Virus record (IMG/VR): IMGVR_UViG_3300042898_000581
Span: 1-43,859 of that record
Direction: 5' to 3' (one strand)
Source: a virus
Length of the DNA stretch: 43,859 bases
This document shows, piece after piece, positions 8,806 to 17,239 of the stretch. The position numbers and the translations under genes are program-made. Position 1 is the stretch's first letter. Each line of letters begins with the position of its first letter. A model generated the notes under the pieces. That model saw only the letters and a program-made list of their open reading frames with translations, was not told where the DNA came from and searched no databases.

Positions 8806-9209
8806 TTTCTTTTGTATCCTTTGAATCCTTTAATCGGTGACTGAGTTAATGTATCGTCCATCTCATCACTTTTAGGAGTACTTACCATTTTTTTACCAGA
8901 TTTTCCAACTTTCTTTAATGCTTGGTCAATAGTTTTACCAAGTTCTGTATCAAACTCAGATGACACAACCTGATGTTCTCCCCAACTACTTTCTGCTCTA
9001 AACTCCGGCTCAAATCCATTCTTTACATTATCGTTGCCACCTTCGCCCCTGACTGCGGCAATCGCTACACCAAAACGATATAAATCATAGAAGTCATTGT
9101 TCTTTAACTCTGGAATAACATACGTGTTAGGTAGGGACATAGTTGCTAAATCTAAACCATCGTGTACTTTACTCAATGTTGTTTCAGTAATAAATTCTTT
9201 TGCTCTCAT
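8802..9209 (-). CDS. Putative capsid-targeted internal protein (paralogue B)
   Basis: A 135-residue protein with N-terminus MRAKEFITETT, another match to the T4 capsid-targeting sequence; the predicted cut is after ITE. The basic C-terminus SPIKGFKGYKRK is shared with paralogue A. The region between is unlike paralogue A and has no recognised domain. The start overlaps the preceding stop by one base at 9209, and a 4-base overlap links it to paralogue A. Whether it is packaged is inferred from the motif alone. Confidence 0.78.
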   Translation of the reverse strand: MRAKEFITETTLSKVHDGLDLATMSLPNTYVIPELKNNDFYDLYRFGVAIAAVRGEGGNDNVKNGFEPEFRAESSWGEHQVVSSEFDTELGKTIDQALKKVGKSGKKMVSTPKSDEMDDTLTQSPIKGFKGYKRK

Positions 9210-10099
9210 TAAGATTCCGTTGTTAATATTACGCCGTCTTCGGTACCCATTAGATATCCATTAGCATACCCATCTAATGCAATATCTACACCAACTGTAA
9301 CAACTGCTTCTGGATATGTTATTACTGCTGATATAAAATGTTCTAAATATGCATTAACTAATGGATTAATCATAACTCTAACATTACTACCAGATACATC
9401 CATATCATATCTACAAATAGCATTACCTTCAAATAACGTAGAATGTCCGCTAAATCTTACTCCAGCAAGATTATTAGTGATACTTGCGGTTAATGTAATA
9501 TCCTGCATGTCAGGAGTTCCTTCATCACTTGAACGGATTTGAAATTCACCTTGATAAAAACGTGCTATAGGTACTTCAAATATAACTTGATTTGCGGAAA
9601 GACCTGTTGTATATGCAGTTGATGTTGTTGTACTAGTTAAAAATAAATTACTAAAATTATTATTAATCTTATAGAAAGCGGTTCTTAACGGATCACCGTT
9701 ACCATCATTAGGTGTCTCTCCAATATTAATATATTCTTGATTGCCATATGGACCAAATGTTAATATATTATTTGACGATTCTACAGTAGTTAAGGCTAAA
9801 GCTGTACTAGTGGAAACTGTTGGTTTTGTAACTCTTTGTTTTTGTCTGATAAGTACAGGATTATTAGCTCTGCTGTCAAATTTATTAGTAATATACACAT
9901 TACCAATATTAAGATTATTGGTATTGCCTGTTGGTGTGGATTGGTTTGTAGAATTAATTACTTCTACTAGAGTAGAACTAGCAGAATTACTTGTAGGAAA
10001 AGAAAACAAATTATTAGCTACATTAGCAAAAGCCGTACTTAATGGATCTGCATTACCACTAGTGGGCATACTGTTTGCATTAGTAAATTCTTGTGACAT
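9209..10099 (-). CDS. Phage structural protein with repeated NxGDPLxTAFxxxNNNF motif
   Basis: I take the start at 10097-10099 (MSQEFTNANS), 296 residues, because AGGA lies about 7 bases upstream and the longer frame to 10162 would begin upstream of the predicted promoter. Two copies of a motif occur near the N-terminus, NADPLSTAFANVANNLF and later NGDPLRTAFYKINNNFSNLF. As I recall, such motifs recur in structural proteins of marine T4-like phages, often at the start of fibre or baseplate-associated proteins. The remainder is beta-rich. Its exact place in the virion is unknown. Confidence 0.75.
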   Translation of the reverse strand: MSQEFTNANSMPTSGNADPLSTAFANVANNLFSFPTSNSASSTLVEVINSTNQSTPTGNTNNLNIGNVYITNKFDSRANNPVLIRQKQRVTKPTVSTSTALALTTVESSNNILTFGPYGNQEYINIGETPNDGNGDPLRTAFYKINNNFSNLFLTSTTTSTAYTTGLSANQVIFEVPIARFYQGEFQIRSSDEGTPDMQDITLTASITNNLAGVRFSGHSTLFEGNAICRYDMDVSGSNVRVMINPLVNAYLEHFISAVITYPEAVVTVGVDIALDGYANGYLMGTEDGVILTTES

Positions 10100-10120
10100 G
10101 TAAAATCCTAAACCTATATA

Positions 10121-10128
10121 GTATTTAT
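10121..10128 (-). promoter_or_regulatory. T4-like late promoter for the structural gene
   Basis: GATAAATACTATATAGG on the minus strand, ending about 20 bases before the MSQEF start, with AGGA between. This supports the downstream start choice. Confidence 0.65.
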
Positions 10129-10388
10129 CAAAAGCCGAACCAATTCTTCTTTGGCGCTTCAATAACTATAGGGGTTTTACTACGCTGGATTTCTTGTAAG
10201 GCACGTATTGCTTCCATTTTTACTTGATTGTCAGAACTTTTTGTCATATCAATCAATACACTTATTCGTGCCGCTTCACTCATTGTGGCATCTCTACTTA
10301 TGGATTTCTGTGCTTCTAAGTATAGCTCAAAATCATTGTTGGTGGCACAGCCGGCTAACAATACACACAATAATATCAAATACTTCAT
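10128..10388 (-). CDS. Small lipoprotein
   Basis: An 86-residue protein with a lipoprotein signal peptide and lipobox LLAGC, giving a mature Cys near residue 14. The mature part is short, helical and charged, ending PKKNWFGF. It directly follows the spanin-like pair with a 9-base gap. It could be an accessory or second outer-membrane spanin subunit, or a lipoprotein that alters the host envelope. No known family recognised. Confidence 0.7.
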   Translation of the reverse strand: MKYLILLCVLLAGCATNNDFELYLEAQKSISRDATMSEAARISVLIDMTKSSDNQVKMEAIRALQEIQRSKTPIVIEAPKKNWFGF

Positions 10389-10397
10389 AATATGCTA

Positions 10398-10658
10398 TTA
10401 TTTTACGTTATCAAATATCTTTTTCTGTTCATTATACCAATCTTGCCATCCGTCAACCTTAGTTGAACATTCATGGTATAGTGAGTAGTTATGTATAATA
10501 ACCTTAAGCATTTCAGTTATAGCAACCTTATCACCCTCAATCTTTTTAAGACTTTCGCATTTCTTCATTAATTCAGGTGTAGCGTTTGGGAACTTTTGTT
10601 TAACTGGAACAGTTGTTGAGCATCCAGCTAATAATAGAAGTATTAATAGATATTTCAT
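10398..10658 (-). CDS. Putative outer-membrane spanin (Rz1-like lipoprotein)
   Basis: An 86-residue lipoprotein with lipobox LLAGC and a mature Cys near residue 13. The mature chain contains a helical segment and DGWQDWYNEQKKIFD near the end, a pattern I associate with phage Rz1-like proteins. Its ATG overlaps the stop of the upstream membrane/coiled-coil gene as ATGA at 10655-10658, the typical tight linkage of two-component spanins. Spanins fuse inner and outer membranes in the last step of lysis. No endolysin is recognised nearby. Confidence 0.65.
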   Translation of the reverse strand: MKYLLILLLLAGCSTTVPVKQKFPNATPELMKKCESLKKIEGDKVAITEMLKVIIHNYSLYHECSTKVDGWQDWYNEQKKIFDNVK

Positions 10659-11113
10659 TTTGTAGCCGCCTTATTCAACTCAGTAGCTTGATTATGTAGG
10701 TCTATGATTTCTTTAGGGACAGGACAGTTTTCAATATACTTGATAACTTCTTCTTTTTTGATTACTTCTTTATCAACGTATTTGATAATGTCTTTACCTT
10801 TTTCACGTATAACTTTAGTCTTTTCTACAATCTTTTCTTGGATCTCAATGTTCTTGTTTGCAGATTGTGCTTCAGCTTGAGCCATTTTAGCTTCCATCTC
10901 TTTGACCTTAAGTTCCCATTCTTTATAATCAGCTAGGCCTCCCTCAAGATATACGCCAAACACAAGCACAATGATGCTACAAATTTGTATAGCAAATTGA
11001 TATGTTTTAACAAAAGGAATGAATCCTAGGACGAATCCTGCGAGGGTGCCCAAAATACCTAATCCAAAGATTACATGTATTGCGGCGTCGGGTAGTATTG
11101 ATAGTATCCACAT
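10655..11113 (-). CDS. Putative inner-membrane spanin (Rz-like) with coiled coil
   Basis: A 152-residue protein with two hydrophobic segments (about residues 8-34 and 38-58), then a long charged coiled coil (about 63-125) and a C-terminal segment IENCPVPKEIIDLHNQATELN. A membrane anchor plus periplasmic coiled coil next to a small lipoprotein gene is the inner-membrane spanin layout. Two membrane segments are unusual for Rz, which has one, so a holin-like or fused role is possible. A late promoter lies 7 bases upstream of the ATG. Confidence 0.65.
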   Translation of the reverse strand: MWILSILPDAAIHVIFGLGILGTLAGFVLGFIPFVKTYQFAIQICSIIVLVFGVYLEGGLADYKEWELKVKEMEAKMAQAEAQSANKNIEIQEKIVEKTKVIREKGKDIIKYVDKEVIKKEEVIKYIENCPVPKEIIDLHNQATELNKAATK

Positions 11114-11120
11114 AGTATGC

Positions 11121-11128
11121 GTATTTAT
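11121..11128 (-). promoter_or_regulatory. T4-like late promoter for the lysis cluster
   Basis: CATAAATACGC on the minus strand, 7 bases before the spanin-like ATG, overlapping the stop codon of the radical SAM gene (11125-11127). Late timing fits lysis genes. Confidence 0.65.
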
Positions 11129-12105
11129 GCCAGGGGATACTTACTTTCAGGAAGTATTTTAGTTGCTACCATATCAGTTCCGCAAAAACATTGTTCAATT
11201 TTACAGGGTACGTAATTATCAGTAAATGATATATTATCATATAGACTACGTGTTTCACCCTGTTCGCATACTCCTCTATATATAACATCATGGTCAATTC
11301 TCATAGTAGATGATCCTATATTACAATCCCAACCCATAAAGTTGTTTTTTTGTTGTTTCATTAATACTTGGGGATTAATATTATAAGAAAGGTTGTTGTT
11401 ATATGTTATTTTTAAAGTATGATTTATTTTATATTTAGGATCTAATAAAGATTTTACTTTAGTATTTTTATGTTTTCCGGGTAACCAGTTTTCAGTCTTT
11501 AATTTAGTTATTTCTTCAGTTGTATATTTTGAATATATATCTGGATTTCCCATCATTGCTTTAACTGTTATAGTTGCTCCGGTGTTTTTAATTAAATATT
11601 CCTGTGCTTCAAATGCCTTATCTAAAGTAGTATACACATGAGTAATCAAGCATATTACATCTGTAGCCTCATTATGAAATAAATTTGCAACTTCTGTAAT
11701 ATGGTGATAATCATTTGTTTGCTCACTATGGTATGTTAAAAACAAATTATCCATTAATTTTGATTCTTGTAACTCTTTCCACCACCTGATAGTTCTTGCG
11801 CCATTTGATATCATACTTATCATTGCCCCTTTAGACTTCATATATGCTAATAAAGGAATGAGATCGGGATATAGTGTGGGTTCACCGCCGGTAATTTGAA
11901 TCCAAAAAGGCATATCACCGCATGCCGCAACTAATTTATCAGTATATTCTTTGTATTTGTCTAAAGTAAACCATCGTTGACTTCCGTCTTTGTGTCTGCT
12001 ACCGCAAAAACTACAATCATGGTTACATACGTTATGTATCTTCCATTCAATGAATTTATAGTCTGCTTGTGTTGCTTTTTCTACTTTAATTGGGAATATC
12101 TTCAT
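11125..12105 (-). CDS. Radical SAM enzyme with C-terminal cysteine cluster
   Basis: A 326-residue radical SAM protein. The 4Fe-4S motif CNHDCSFC (CxxxCxxC, C27/C31/C34) is followed by ITGGEPTLYP (71-80), the SAM-binding GGE motif. Near the C-terminus several cysteines (GWDCNIG, GVCEQG, VPCKIEQCFCG) resemble a SPASM-like auxiliary cluster site. Such enzymes modify peptides, sugars or nucleotides. It follows an epimerase and a DegT aminotransferase, so sugar or surface chemistry is possible, but the substrate is not known. The start overlaps a late promoter region, with no clear Shine-Dalgarno. Confidence 0.85.
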   Translation of the reverse strand: MKIFPIKVEKATQADYKFIEWKIHNVCNHDCSFCGSRHKDGSQRWFTLDKYKEYTDKLVAACGDMPFWIQITGGEPTLYPDLIPLLAYMKSKGAMISMISNGARTIRWWKELQESKLMDNLFLTYHSEQTNDYHHITEVANLFHNEATDVICLITHVYTTLDKAFEAQEYLIKNTGATITVKAMMGNPDIYSKYTTEEITKLKTENWLPGKHKNTKVKSLLDPKYKINHTLKITYNNNLSYNINPQVLMKQQKNNFMGWDCNIGSSTMRIDHDVIYRGVCEQGETRSLYDNISFTDNYVPCKIEQCFCGTDMVATKILPESKYPLA

Positions 12106-12108
12106 CAG

Positions 12109-13176
12109 TTATTTATAGAAATTAATAACCTTACTTGCGATATATTCTACTTCTTGGTCAGTTAATTCCGGATACATAGGAAGACTTAATACTCCCCTAG
12201 ATAATAATACGCTATTACTTAATAGATCGGGTTTAGCTAATTCTTTGCCAATTGGTAAATCACCCAACACATATTCATAATGAACTTTACTATCAATTCC
12301 ATCAGTCAATAAATGCGTATGTAAACTATTACGATCGGCTAAATACATTACAAATTTTTGATGAGCATGAGGATCTTTTGTATCCGACAAACAATTTATA
12401 GGCAAGTCTTTAAATTTATCACACCAATATTTTGCTATATTACTTCTACGTTTTTGCCACTCATATATATATTTTGTTCTAACTAATATTTGAGCACAAT
12501 CTTGTTCGCTCATCTTGCTATTAGTCCCGGCATTGTAAAAATAAGGCTTGTTATTATCTCTGTAACTTGAAGCATATAGATATAACTTTTCATCGTTTGT
12601 GACAATTGCACCACCATTACCTGAACTAGGTAAATTCTTTGTAGGGTCAAAACTGATTGACATACCACTACCCACATCACCTTCACATGCTAACCAATGT
12701 TGTGCTCCATCAACTATTACTCCATATGCATTTGGATAATTAGCATTAGGCCAGGGCTTGCGACCCGCAAATCCCATCACACAATCATATATTCCACCTC
12801 TACCTGTCTCATGTTGGATAACACCATTCTTATCAGTATCAGCTAATTCAATGTCCCAGCCAGCTGTTATAAACGCATTTAGTGTGGCTGGGTAGGTTAA
12901 ATTAGGAATACGAATTTTGGGGTTGCCCTCCATAGTTTCACTGTGTGAAATCTTTTTCCAACGGGCTATAATCTCTAATGCTTGTGTACCTGAATGTACA
13001 GTTATAGCATACTTTGTACTAGTACGATGTTTTAGCCATTCTTCAAACGATCGGGTGTAATGACCACCAACTAGTTTACCGTCTTTTAGGGCACGGTGAG
13101 TTGCATCAAGCAACTCTTCACCGATGTTCTTATACTGTCTTGCTAGACCAAAATGCGGAATTACTAAGCCACTCAT
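12109..13176 (-). CDS. DegT/DnrJ/EryC1/StrS-family aminotransferase
   Basis: A 355-residue PLP-dependent sugar aminotransferase-type protein. Visible features are HSGTQALEI near residue 61 (cofactor phosphate site), IVDGAQHW with D156 and SFDPTKNLPSSGNGGA with the likely PLP lysine K180. Family members transfer an amino group from glutamate to nucleotide-linked keto-sugars. The start overlaps the end of the upstream epimerase by 47 bases, which suggests a translationally coupled pair making an amino sugar, for virion or host glycan modification. The C-terminal part is typical. The exact sugar is unknown. Confidence 0.9.
   Translation of the reverse strand: MSGLVIPHFGLARQYKNIGEELLDATHRALKDGKLVGGHYTRSFEEWLKHRTSTKYAITVHSGTQALEIIARWKKISHSETMEGNPKIRIPNLTYPATLNAFITAGWDIELADTDKNGVIQHETGRGGIYDCVMGFAGRKPWPNANYPNAYGVIVDGAQHWLACEGDVGSGMSISFDPTKNLPSSGNGGAIVTNDEKLYLYASSYRDNNKPYFYNAGTNSKMSEQDCAQILVRTKYIYEWQKRRSNIAKYWCDKFKDLPINCLSDTKDPHAHQKFVMYLADRNSLHTHLLTDGIDSKVHYEYVLGDLPIGKELAKPDLLSNSVLLSRGVLSLPMYPELTDQEVEYIASKVINFYK
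12110..12117 (-). promoter_or_regulatory. Consensus T4 late promoter at the radical SAM gene
   Basis: TATAAATA followed by ACTG and the ATG. The spacing (4 bases) would put the transcript start within the start codon, so the promoter may serve the next genes or give a leaderless message. It overlaps the stop of the DegT gene (12109-12111). Confidence 0.65.
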
Positions 13177-14098
13177 AATATTTTTGAAATCCTTCTTCTA
13201 CATCTATCTTAGGATCATAACCAAAGTCTCTACGAGCGGCATCAATGTTCAATGCACCACGACTTGGGAAATCAGCATCTTTATCTTTAACTATCAATGT
13301 TCCACCACCTGCTAACTTCAATGCTAGTTGTGCGGCTTCTAACAATGTACGACTGTGACTCTTGGTGATATTATATGTTTTGTTATTGGTGTTATTACTT
13401 AATGCGGCCGCAACAATACCATCTGCGGCATCTTCTACATATGTAAAGTCTAATGTTTCATTTGCACCATTAACATTCAATATGCCGCCTCGCATTGCGG
13501 TAAGCATAAACTTAGCAATAACACGATCCTCAACATCTAGTTCACCATACACCGCACTTGGACGAATGATTGTATGACTAAAACATCCACGACGGCTATA
13601 ATCTTCTACTAATCTTTCTCCGGCTAGTTTCATAATGCCATACTGACCTTGCGGCTTACAGTTATAATCTTCTGTTACGTCATCTGTAAAGTCACCGTAT
13701 ACCATTGAACTACTGATATAAACAAATTTCTTTATTCCATGCTTCTTACTAACTTCACACAAATTTAATAGACCTTCCATCATTGTTTTTGCTCCCATAG
13801 TTGGATTAGCATTAACAACTTTTTGTCTTGGAAAACTAGCCATATGAATCACAATATCAAACTTGTATCGTTCAAATAACCAATCAATACTTTCGCTAGA
13901 AATGTCAATAGCATGGATACTGCCGGGTTGTATTTTCTTCAACCGTTCTGTCATTAGATAGTCAATCTCATCTTGTGGAATGATACCGTAGTTAGTTCGT
14001 ATATCGGTAATAGCAACACGGTGTCCCATATGTTGCAATCTATCTACTACATTATGTCCGATAAGTCCTAATCCACCTGTAACTAGTATATTACTCAT
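13130..14098 (-). CDS. NAD-dependent sugar epimerase/dehydratase (SDR)
   Basis: A 322-residue extended short-chain dehydrogenase. The nucleotide-binding motif GGLGLIG is at residues 8-14, a catalytic YGIMK at 153-157, and the preceding YISSSMVYG segment supplies the catalytic Ser. Members interconvert nucleotide sugars such as UDP-glucose or GDP-mannose derivatives. The ATG is within the end of the 14091-14423 gene, and the 3' end overlaps the aminotransferase gene, so these form one cassette with the radical SAM gene. The specific sugar cannot be read from sequence. Confidence 0.9.
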   Translation of the reverse strand: MSNILVTGGLGLIGHNVVDRLQHMGHRVAITDIRTNYGIIPQDEIDYLMTERLKKIQPGSIHAIDISSESIDWLFERYKFDIVIHMASFPRQKVVNANPTMGAKTMMEGLLNLCEVSKKHGIKKFVYISSSMVYGDFTDDVTEDYNCKPQGQYGIMKLAGERLVEDYSRRGCFSHTIIRPSAVYGELDVEDRVIAKFMLTAMRGGILNVNGANETLDFTYVEDAADGIVAAALSNNTNNKTYNITKSHSRTLLEAAQLALKLAGGGTLIVKDKDADFPSRGALNIDAARRDFGYDPKIDVEEGFQKYYEWLSNSAFWSSKTV

Positions 14099-14423
14099 AT
14101 TTTAATTTCCAAAATGTTAATTGTTTGTGTGTTAGATATGCTCTAATATGATATACATAACTATAATCGTATAGGTCATTGTTACGATGCCAACTAGGTG
14201 GAGGATTAGAGTTTTCCATTATCCATTTACCAGCTTCTGTTTGTTGCCACTCATATATAGGTTGTGCTACAAACAAATCAGGATCTTCAACATCACCCAT
14301 TCTAATAGTATGTACTACATGAGTGATAGATACAGTCTCTTCTCCGGTATCAGATATTTGTACCTGATATTTGGGTCTAGTAAATTCGTCTTTAGACTGC
14401 CATTGGTGCTTTGATAGGGCCAT
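14091..14423 (-). CDS. Conserved phage protein of unknown function
   Basis: I choose the ATG at 14421-14423 (MALSKHQWQS, 110 residues). A longer frame begins at 14489 but would overlap thyA by 98 bases and has no ribosome-binding site; GGAG lies 13 bases before the chosen ATG. The protein contains DVEDPDLFVAQPIYEWQQTE and a run of aromatic residues. It overlaps both thyA and the downstream epimerase gene. No function recognised. Confidence 0.65.
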   Translation of the reverse strand: MALSKHQWQSKDEFTRPKYQVQISDTGEETVSITHVVHTIRMGDVEDPDLFVAQPIYEWQQTEAGKWIMENSNPPPSWHRNNDLYDYSYVYHIRAYLTHKQLTFWKLKYE

Positions 14424-15291
14424 CACTTTTATAGTTCTCCAAATATATATCTGCCATTGATATTTCAAAGATGTTTGTTTTTGAGGCATTTAACATCAAT
14501 GTCGGTAACGGGTACGGTTCACGTGTTAGTTGTTCTTTGACTTGTTCAATGTGGTCTTTGTAAATATGTGTATCACCTGTACTGATTACAAGTTCTCCTA
14601 CTTTCAGATTACAGTGATGTGCCAATAGATGTGTAAGTAGTGCATAAGAAGCAATGTTAAAAGGTAGACCCAAGAAAACATCAACACTACGCTGATACAT
14701 ATGACAAGATAGTTCTTTATTTTTGTTGACATAGAATTGACTCATAACGTGACAAGGGGGCAATGCCATTTCTTCTAACTCGCTCACGTTCCAAGCACTA
14801 AGAATGTGCCTGCGCCCATTAGGATCTTCAATTAATCCTTTAATGAGATTTGCCAATTGGTCAACTTCCGTGCGGTCAACGGCAAGGCGGTTACCACCTT
14901 TGTGCGCCGGGCCCATGTCTTTTTCAACCGTGTCTTTGTTCCAATGCCGCCATTGTACCCCATATACACGTCCGAGATCACCTTCAAATTTCGCTTTAGG
15001 CTTCCAATACGATGCTTCTGCATTCGGCGTCCAGATAGTAACCTTTCCTTCACTTGTACCGTGGGTAAGTTCTGCCAATCTACGCTCATCACTACTTCCT
15101 TCAATAAACCAAAGAAGCTCACCGACGCAAGCTTTCCAAGCAAGTTTCTTAGTAGTGACTGCGGGAAAGCCCCGACGCAAATCAAAGCGAATATGACGTC
15201 CAAAAACACTATAGGTGCCAACACCAGTTCTGTCATCTTTCATTTCTCCGTTATCTAGTATATCTTGTAATAGTTCTAAGTATTGTTTCAT
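14392..15291 (-). CDS. thyA: Thymidylate synthase ThyA
   Basis: A 299-residue ThyA that converts dUMP to dTMP using methylene-tetrahydrofolate, supplying dTTP for phage DNA synthesis. Motifs include DDRTGVGTYSVFG near the N-terminus, RRHILSAWN, the catalytic Cys in PPCH (about residue 180), DVFLGLPFNIASYA and DTHIYKDH. I take the ATG at 15289-15291 because it overlaps the upstream stop (ATGA) and has AAGGA 7 bases upstream; an earlier ATG at 15312 lies inside the upstream gene. No intron is seen, unlike T4 td. Confidence 0.95.
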   Translation of the reverse strand: MKQYLELLQDILDNGEMKDDRTGVGTYSVFGRHIRFDLRRGFPAVTTKKLAWKACVGELLWFIEGSSDERRLAELTHGTSEGKVTIWTPNAEASYWKPKAKFEGDLGRVYGVQWRHWNKDTVEKDMGPAHKGGNRLAVDRTEVDQLANLIKGLIEDPNGRRHILSAWNVSELEEMALPPCHVMSQFYVNKNKELSCHMYQRSVDVFLGLPFNIASYALLTHLLAHHCNLKVGELVISTGDTHIYKDHIEQVKEQLTREPYPLPTLMLNASKTNIFEISMADIYLENYKSDGPIKAPMAV

Positions 15292-15878
15292 TCTTTTATC
15301 CTTATTGACCATATGCTACTACGATGATATAAGGTCACTGTAGTTTTATAAAGTCTTTCTAATATTTTAACATTGTGTATTACATCCGGATATGTTTCAT
15401 CATAGTCATGACCGCATATCAATGCATTGGGTTTAAGAAATTTTTTAAAATATAATATATTCATTATATCATCTGGATTTTTATGAGCACAATCTAAAAA
15501 AAGTAAATCAATAGATTCTTTATCATATGGATAAACTTTTAAATTTTGTTCCAACTTTAATGGTATAATATTTTTATAATCTTTTGTGAATTTTGTGAAT
15601 TCTTCTTCTTTATTATAAACTTTGTTTGGTTGCCAAAAATCATTACCAGTTTCCCCTTGACCTAGACTAGGTGGTGATAGGTGTGTATGCTTATTAAAAT
15701 AATCTATACAATAAATTTTAACTGAGGAGTATGCTCCTTCAGAAAATGCAACCGCCGTTCTTCCAAATAATGATCCTATTTCCACAATAATCCCATTTTC
15801 TGGAACAGTTCTTGCACATTCGTATATGATATCAATATCTTTTTTTGTGCTTAATCCAGGAACACTGTATGCTTTCAT
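15288..15878 (-). CDS. Class I methyltransferase (Methyltransf_24-like)
   Basis: A 196-residue Rossmann-fold protein. VEIGSLFGRTAVAFSEGA at residues 32-49 is a motif I of the CmcI / Methyltransf_24 type, followed by IYCIDYF, the acidic second strand, and DLLFLDCAHKNPDD, a typical acidic loop after strand 4. Members often methylate or modify sugars and antibiotics, but the substrate here is unknown. The stop overlaps the thyA start as ATGA, so it is coupled with thyA. Confidence 0.8.
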   Translation of the reverse strand: MKAYSVPGLSTKKDIDIIYECARTVPENGIIVEIGSLFGRTAVAFSEGAYSSVKIYCIDYFNKHTHLSPPSLGQGETGNDFWQPNKVYNKEEEFTKFTKDYKNIIPLKLEQNLKVYPYDKESIDLLFLDCAHKNPDDIMNILYFKKFLKPNALICGHDYDETYPDVIHNVKILERLYKTTVTLYHRSSIWSIRIKE

Positions 15879-15916
15879 TATCAGTTACAAATATATTTGG
15901 TAAATAGCCTTAAGTT

Positions 15917-16213
15917 TTATAGTTTATTAAGTAATCTATCAGTTTCTGGTTGTACAGTATCAGCAATACTTTGTACGTTAAGAACAAACTCTACACTAAC
16001 TATCAAATCTTCCAACTCATTTAGTTTTCTACTAACAGCATCCTCTACTTGATCTGGATCCAAACCTTGTTGAAGTAACTTTTGAATATTAATAGTTTGT
16101 TGCTTCTTACCAGTTAATTTAATAATTAATTTTTTAATAAACTCTACAGGTATTTTGTTCTTCTCTACATCTTCAAGGATGTGTTCCCATTTATCAATAA
16201 AATCAGGCGACAT
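15917..16213 (-). CDS. Conserved phage protein of unknown function (helical)
   Basis: A 98-residue, mainly helical and charged protein with KIPVEFIKKLIIKLTGKKQQTINIQKLL split across residues 20-46. I recall similar short proteins in T4-like environmental phages but no function. It overlaps the previous gene by 11 bases and so is probably translationally coupled to it. Confidence 0.7.
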   Translation of the reverse strand: MSPDFIDKWEHILEDVEKNKIPVEFIKKLIIKLTGKKQQTINIQKLLQQGLDPDQVEDAVSRKLNELEDLIVSVEFVLNVQSIADTVQPETDRLLNKL

Positions 16214-16913
16214 TAGTTACTTTTTTAGTGTATTTTCTTTTTGTTGGTGTAGCTACTTCTGCAACTACTGCCTTTTTAGATTTAGTTGATTTAACTGTTT
16301 CTTTAACTGCATGTGTGGGATCCATTTGTGCGGCTTCTTTTAACAATCTGTCAGCTTCTGCCATTAAGCCTTTTGCCTCTGCAGACATTTTTTGTGCTTG
16401 TTGGCGTAAGTTATTAGCTAATGTAGTATCACCTAATAAATCATCTGAGCCTACAACTGGCGAGTTTGATTGTGGTCCACGCATTCTACGTGCTACGTCA
16501 GCTGGATCTTGCAATCCACGACTATTATCTAGTTCAGCCATACGTCTAACAGCATCCTCACCCATTTTCATTTCATCTAAAATTTTATTAAGATCATTTA
16601 ATTTAATGCGTGTATTAGGTGCCGGAGTCATTACAATTTGTTCTGTATTGACTTTCTTTAATTGACCTTCTATGTGCAAAACTTGCAGAATTGGTCGGCC
16701 GTCTTGTGTGTAACTTCTATTCAATGCATCGGCTAAATTTTCACTACTTTGACCTATATCACTTTCAATACAACGAATTAATGAATCATGTATATTCTTA
16801 TTGATTGTTTCTGTATATGTAACTAAGCACATATGAGGCTCGCCTGGTACTTCTCGGAAAATTACAGCTACTTTTCTGTCCCCGTGTTTCCCTACGTGTC
16901 TTGTAAAACTCAT
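16203..16913 (-). CDS. Conserved phage protein with N-terminal globular domain and helical tail
   Basis: A 236-residue protein starting MSFTRHVGKHGDRKVAVIF. The N-terminal 95 residues look globular, the middle is helical, and the Lys/Ala/Thr-rich tail ending KRKYTKKVTNVA is likely disordered and basic. A strong ribosome-binding site AAGGAG precedes the ATG. The family is unfamiliar in function; the layout fits a nucleic acid or virion-associated protein but that is only a guess. Confidence 0.75.
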   Translation of the reverse strand: MSFTRHVGKHGDRKVAVIFREVPGEPHMCLVTYTETINKNIHDSLIRCIESDIGQSSENLADALNRSYTQDGRPILQVLHIEGQLKKVNTEQIVMTPAPNTRIKLNDLNKILDEMKMGEDAVRRMAELDNSRGLQDPADVARRMRGPQSNSPVVGSDDLLGDTTLANNLRQQAQKMSAEAKGLMAEADRLLKEAAQMDPTHAVKETVKSTKSKKAVVAEVATPTKRKYTKKVTNVA

Positions 16914-16987
16914 ATTATGTTCTCCTTGTAATATGCTAAAGTTATTTAATAAGAAATTTGTTCTCTACAAAATTTCCATATGCCCAT

Positions 16988-17239
16988 TTATGACCATTTT
17001 AACTCATAAAAAGTTGCTTCTTGCGGGTCCTCAAATGCAATACAACTAGGAGAAATTAACTCAATAATACTAGTTGAAATTGTAGGATATGTAATACTAA
17101 ATCTTCCAGTCAATTTATCCAATACCCATTGTTTAGATTCAGGTGTGCATGGATGTGATGTTACTATAAAATGTTTAGGAGTATATGTCAACTCTCTTTC
17201 ACTAAACCACGTAATAGGATCTAACTGATATTCAATCAT
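16988..17239 (-). CDS. Hypothetical protein
   Basis: An 83-residue protein beginning MIEYQLDPITWFSEREL, with no family or motif recognised. It overlaps the upstream gene's end by 4 bases (17236-17239). No membrane segment or signal peptide. It closes a series of overlapping small genes before a 74-base intergenic gap. Confidence 0.65.
   Translation of the reverse strand: MIEYQLDPITWFSERELTYTPKHFIVTSHPCTPESKQWVLDKLTGRFSITYPTISTSIIELISPSCIAFEDPQEATFYELKWS

Noticed and set aside
14804-15258. Overlapping long ORFs on both strands inside thyA
   Set aside because: They are shadow frames of thyA, whose motifs are complete in its own frame.
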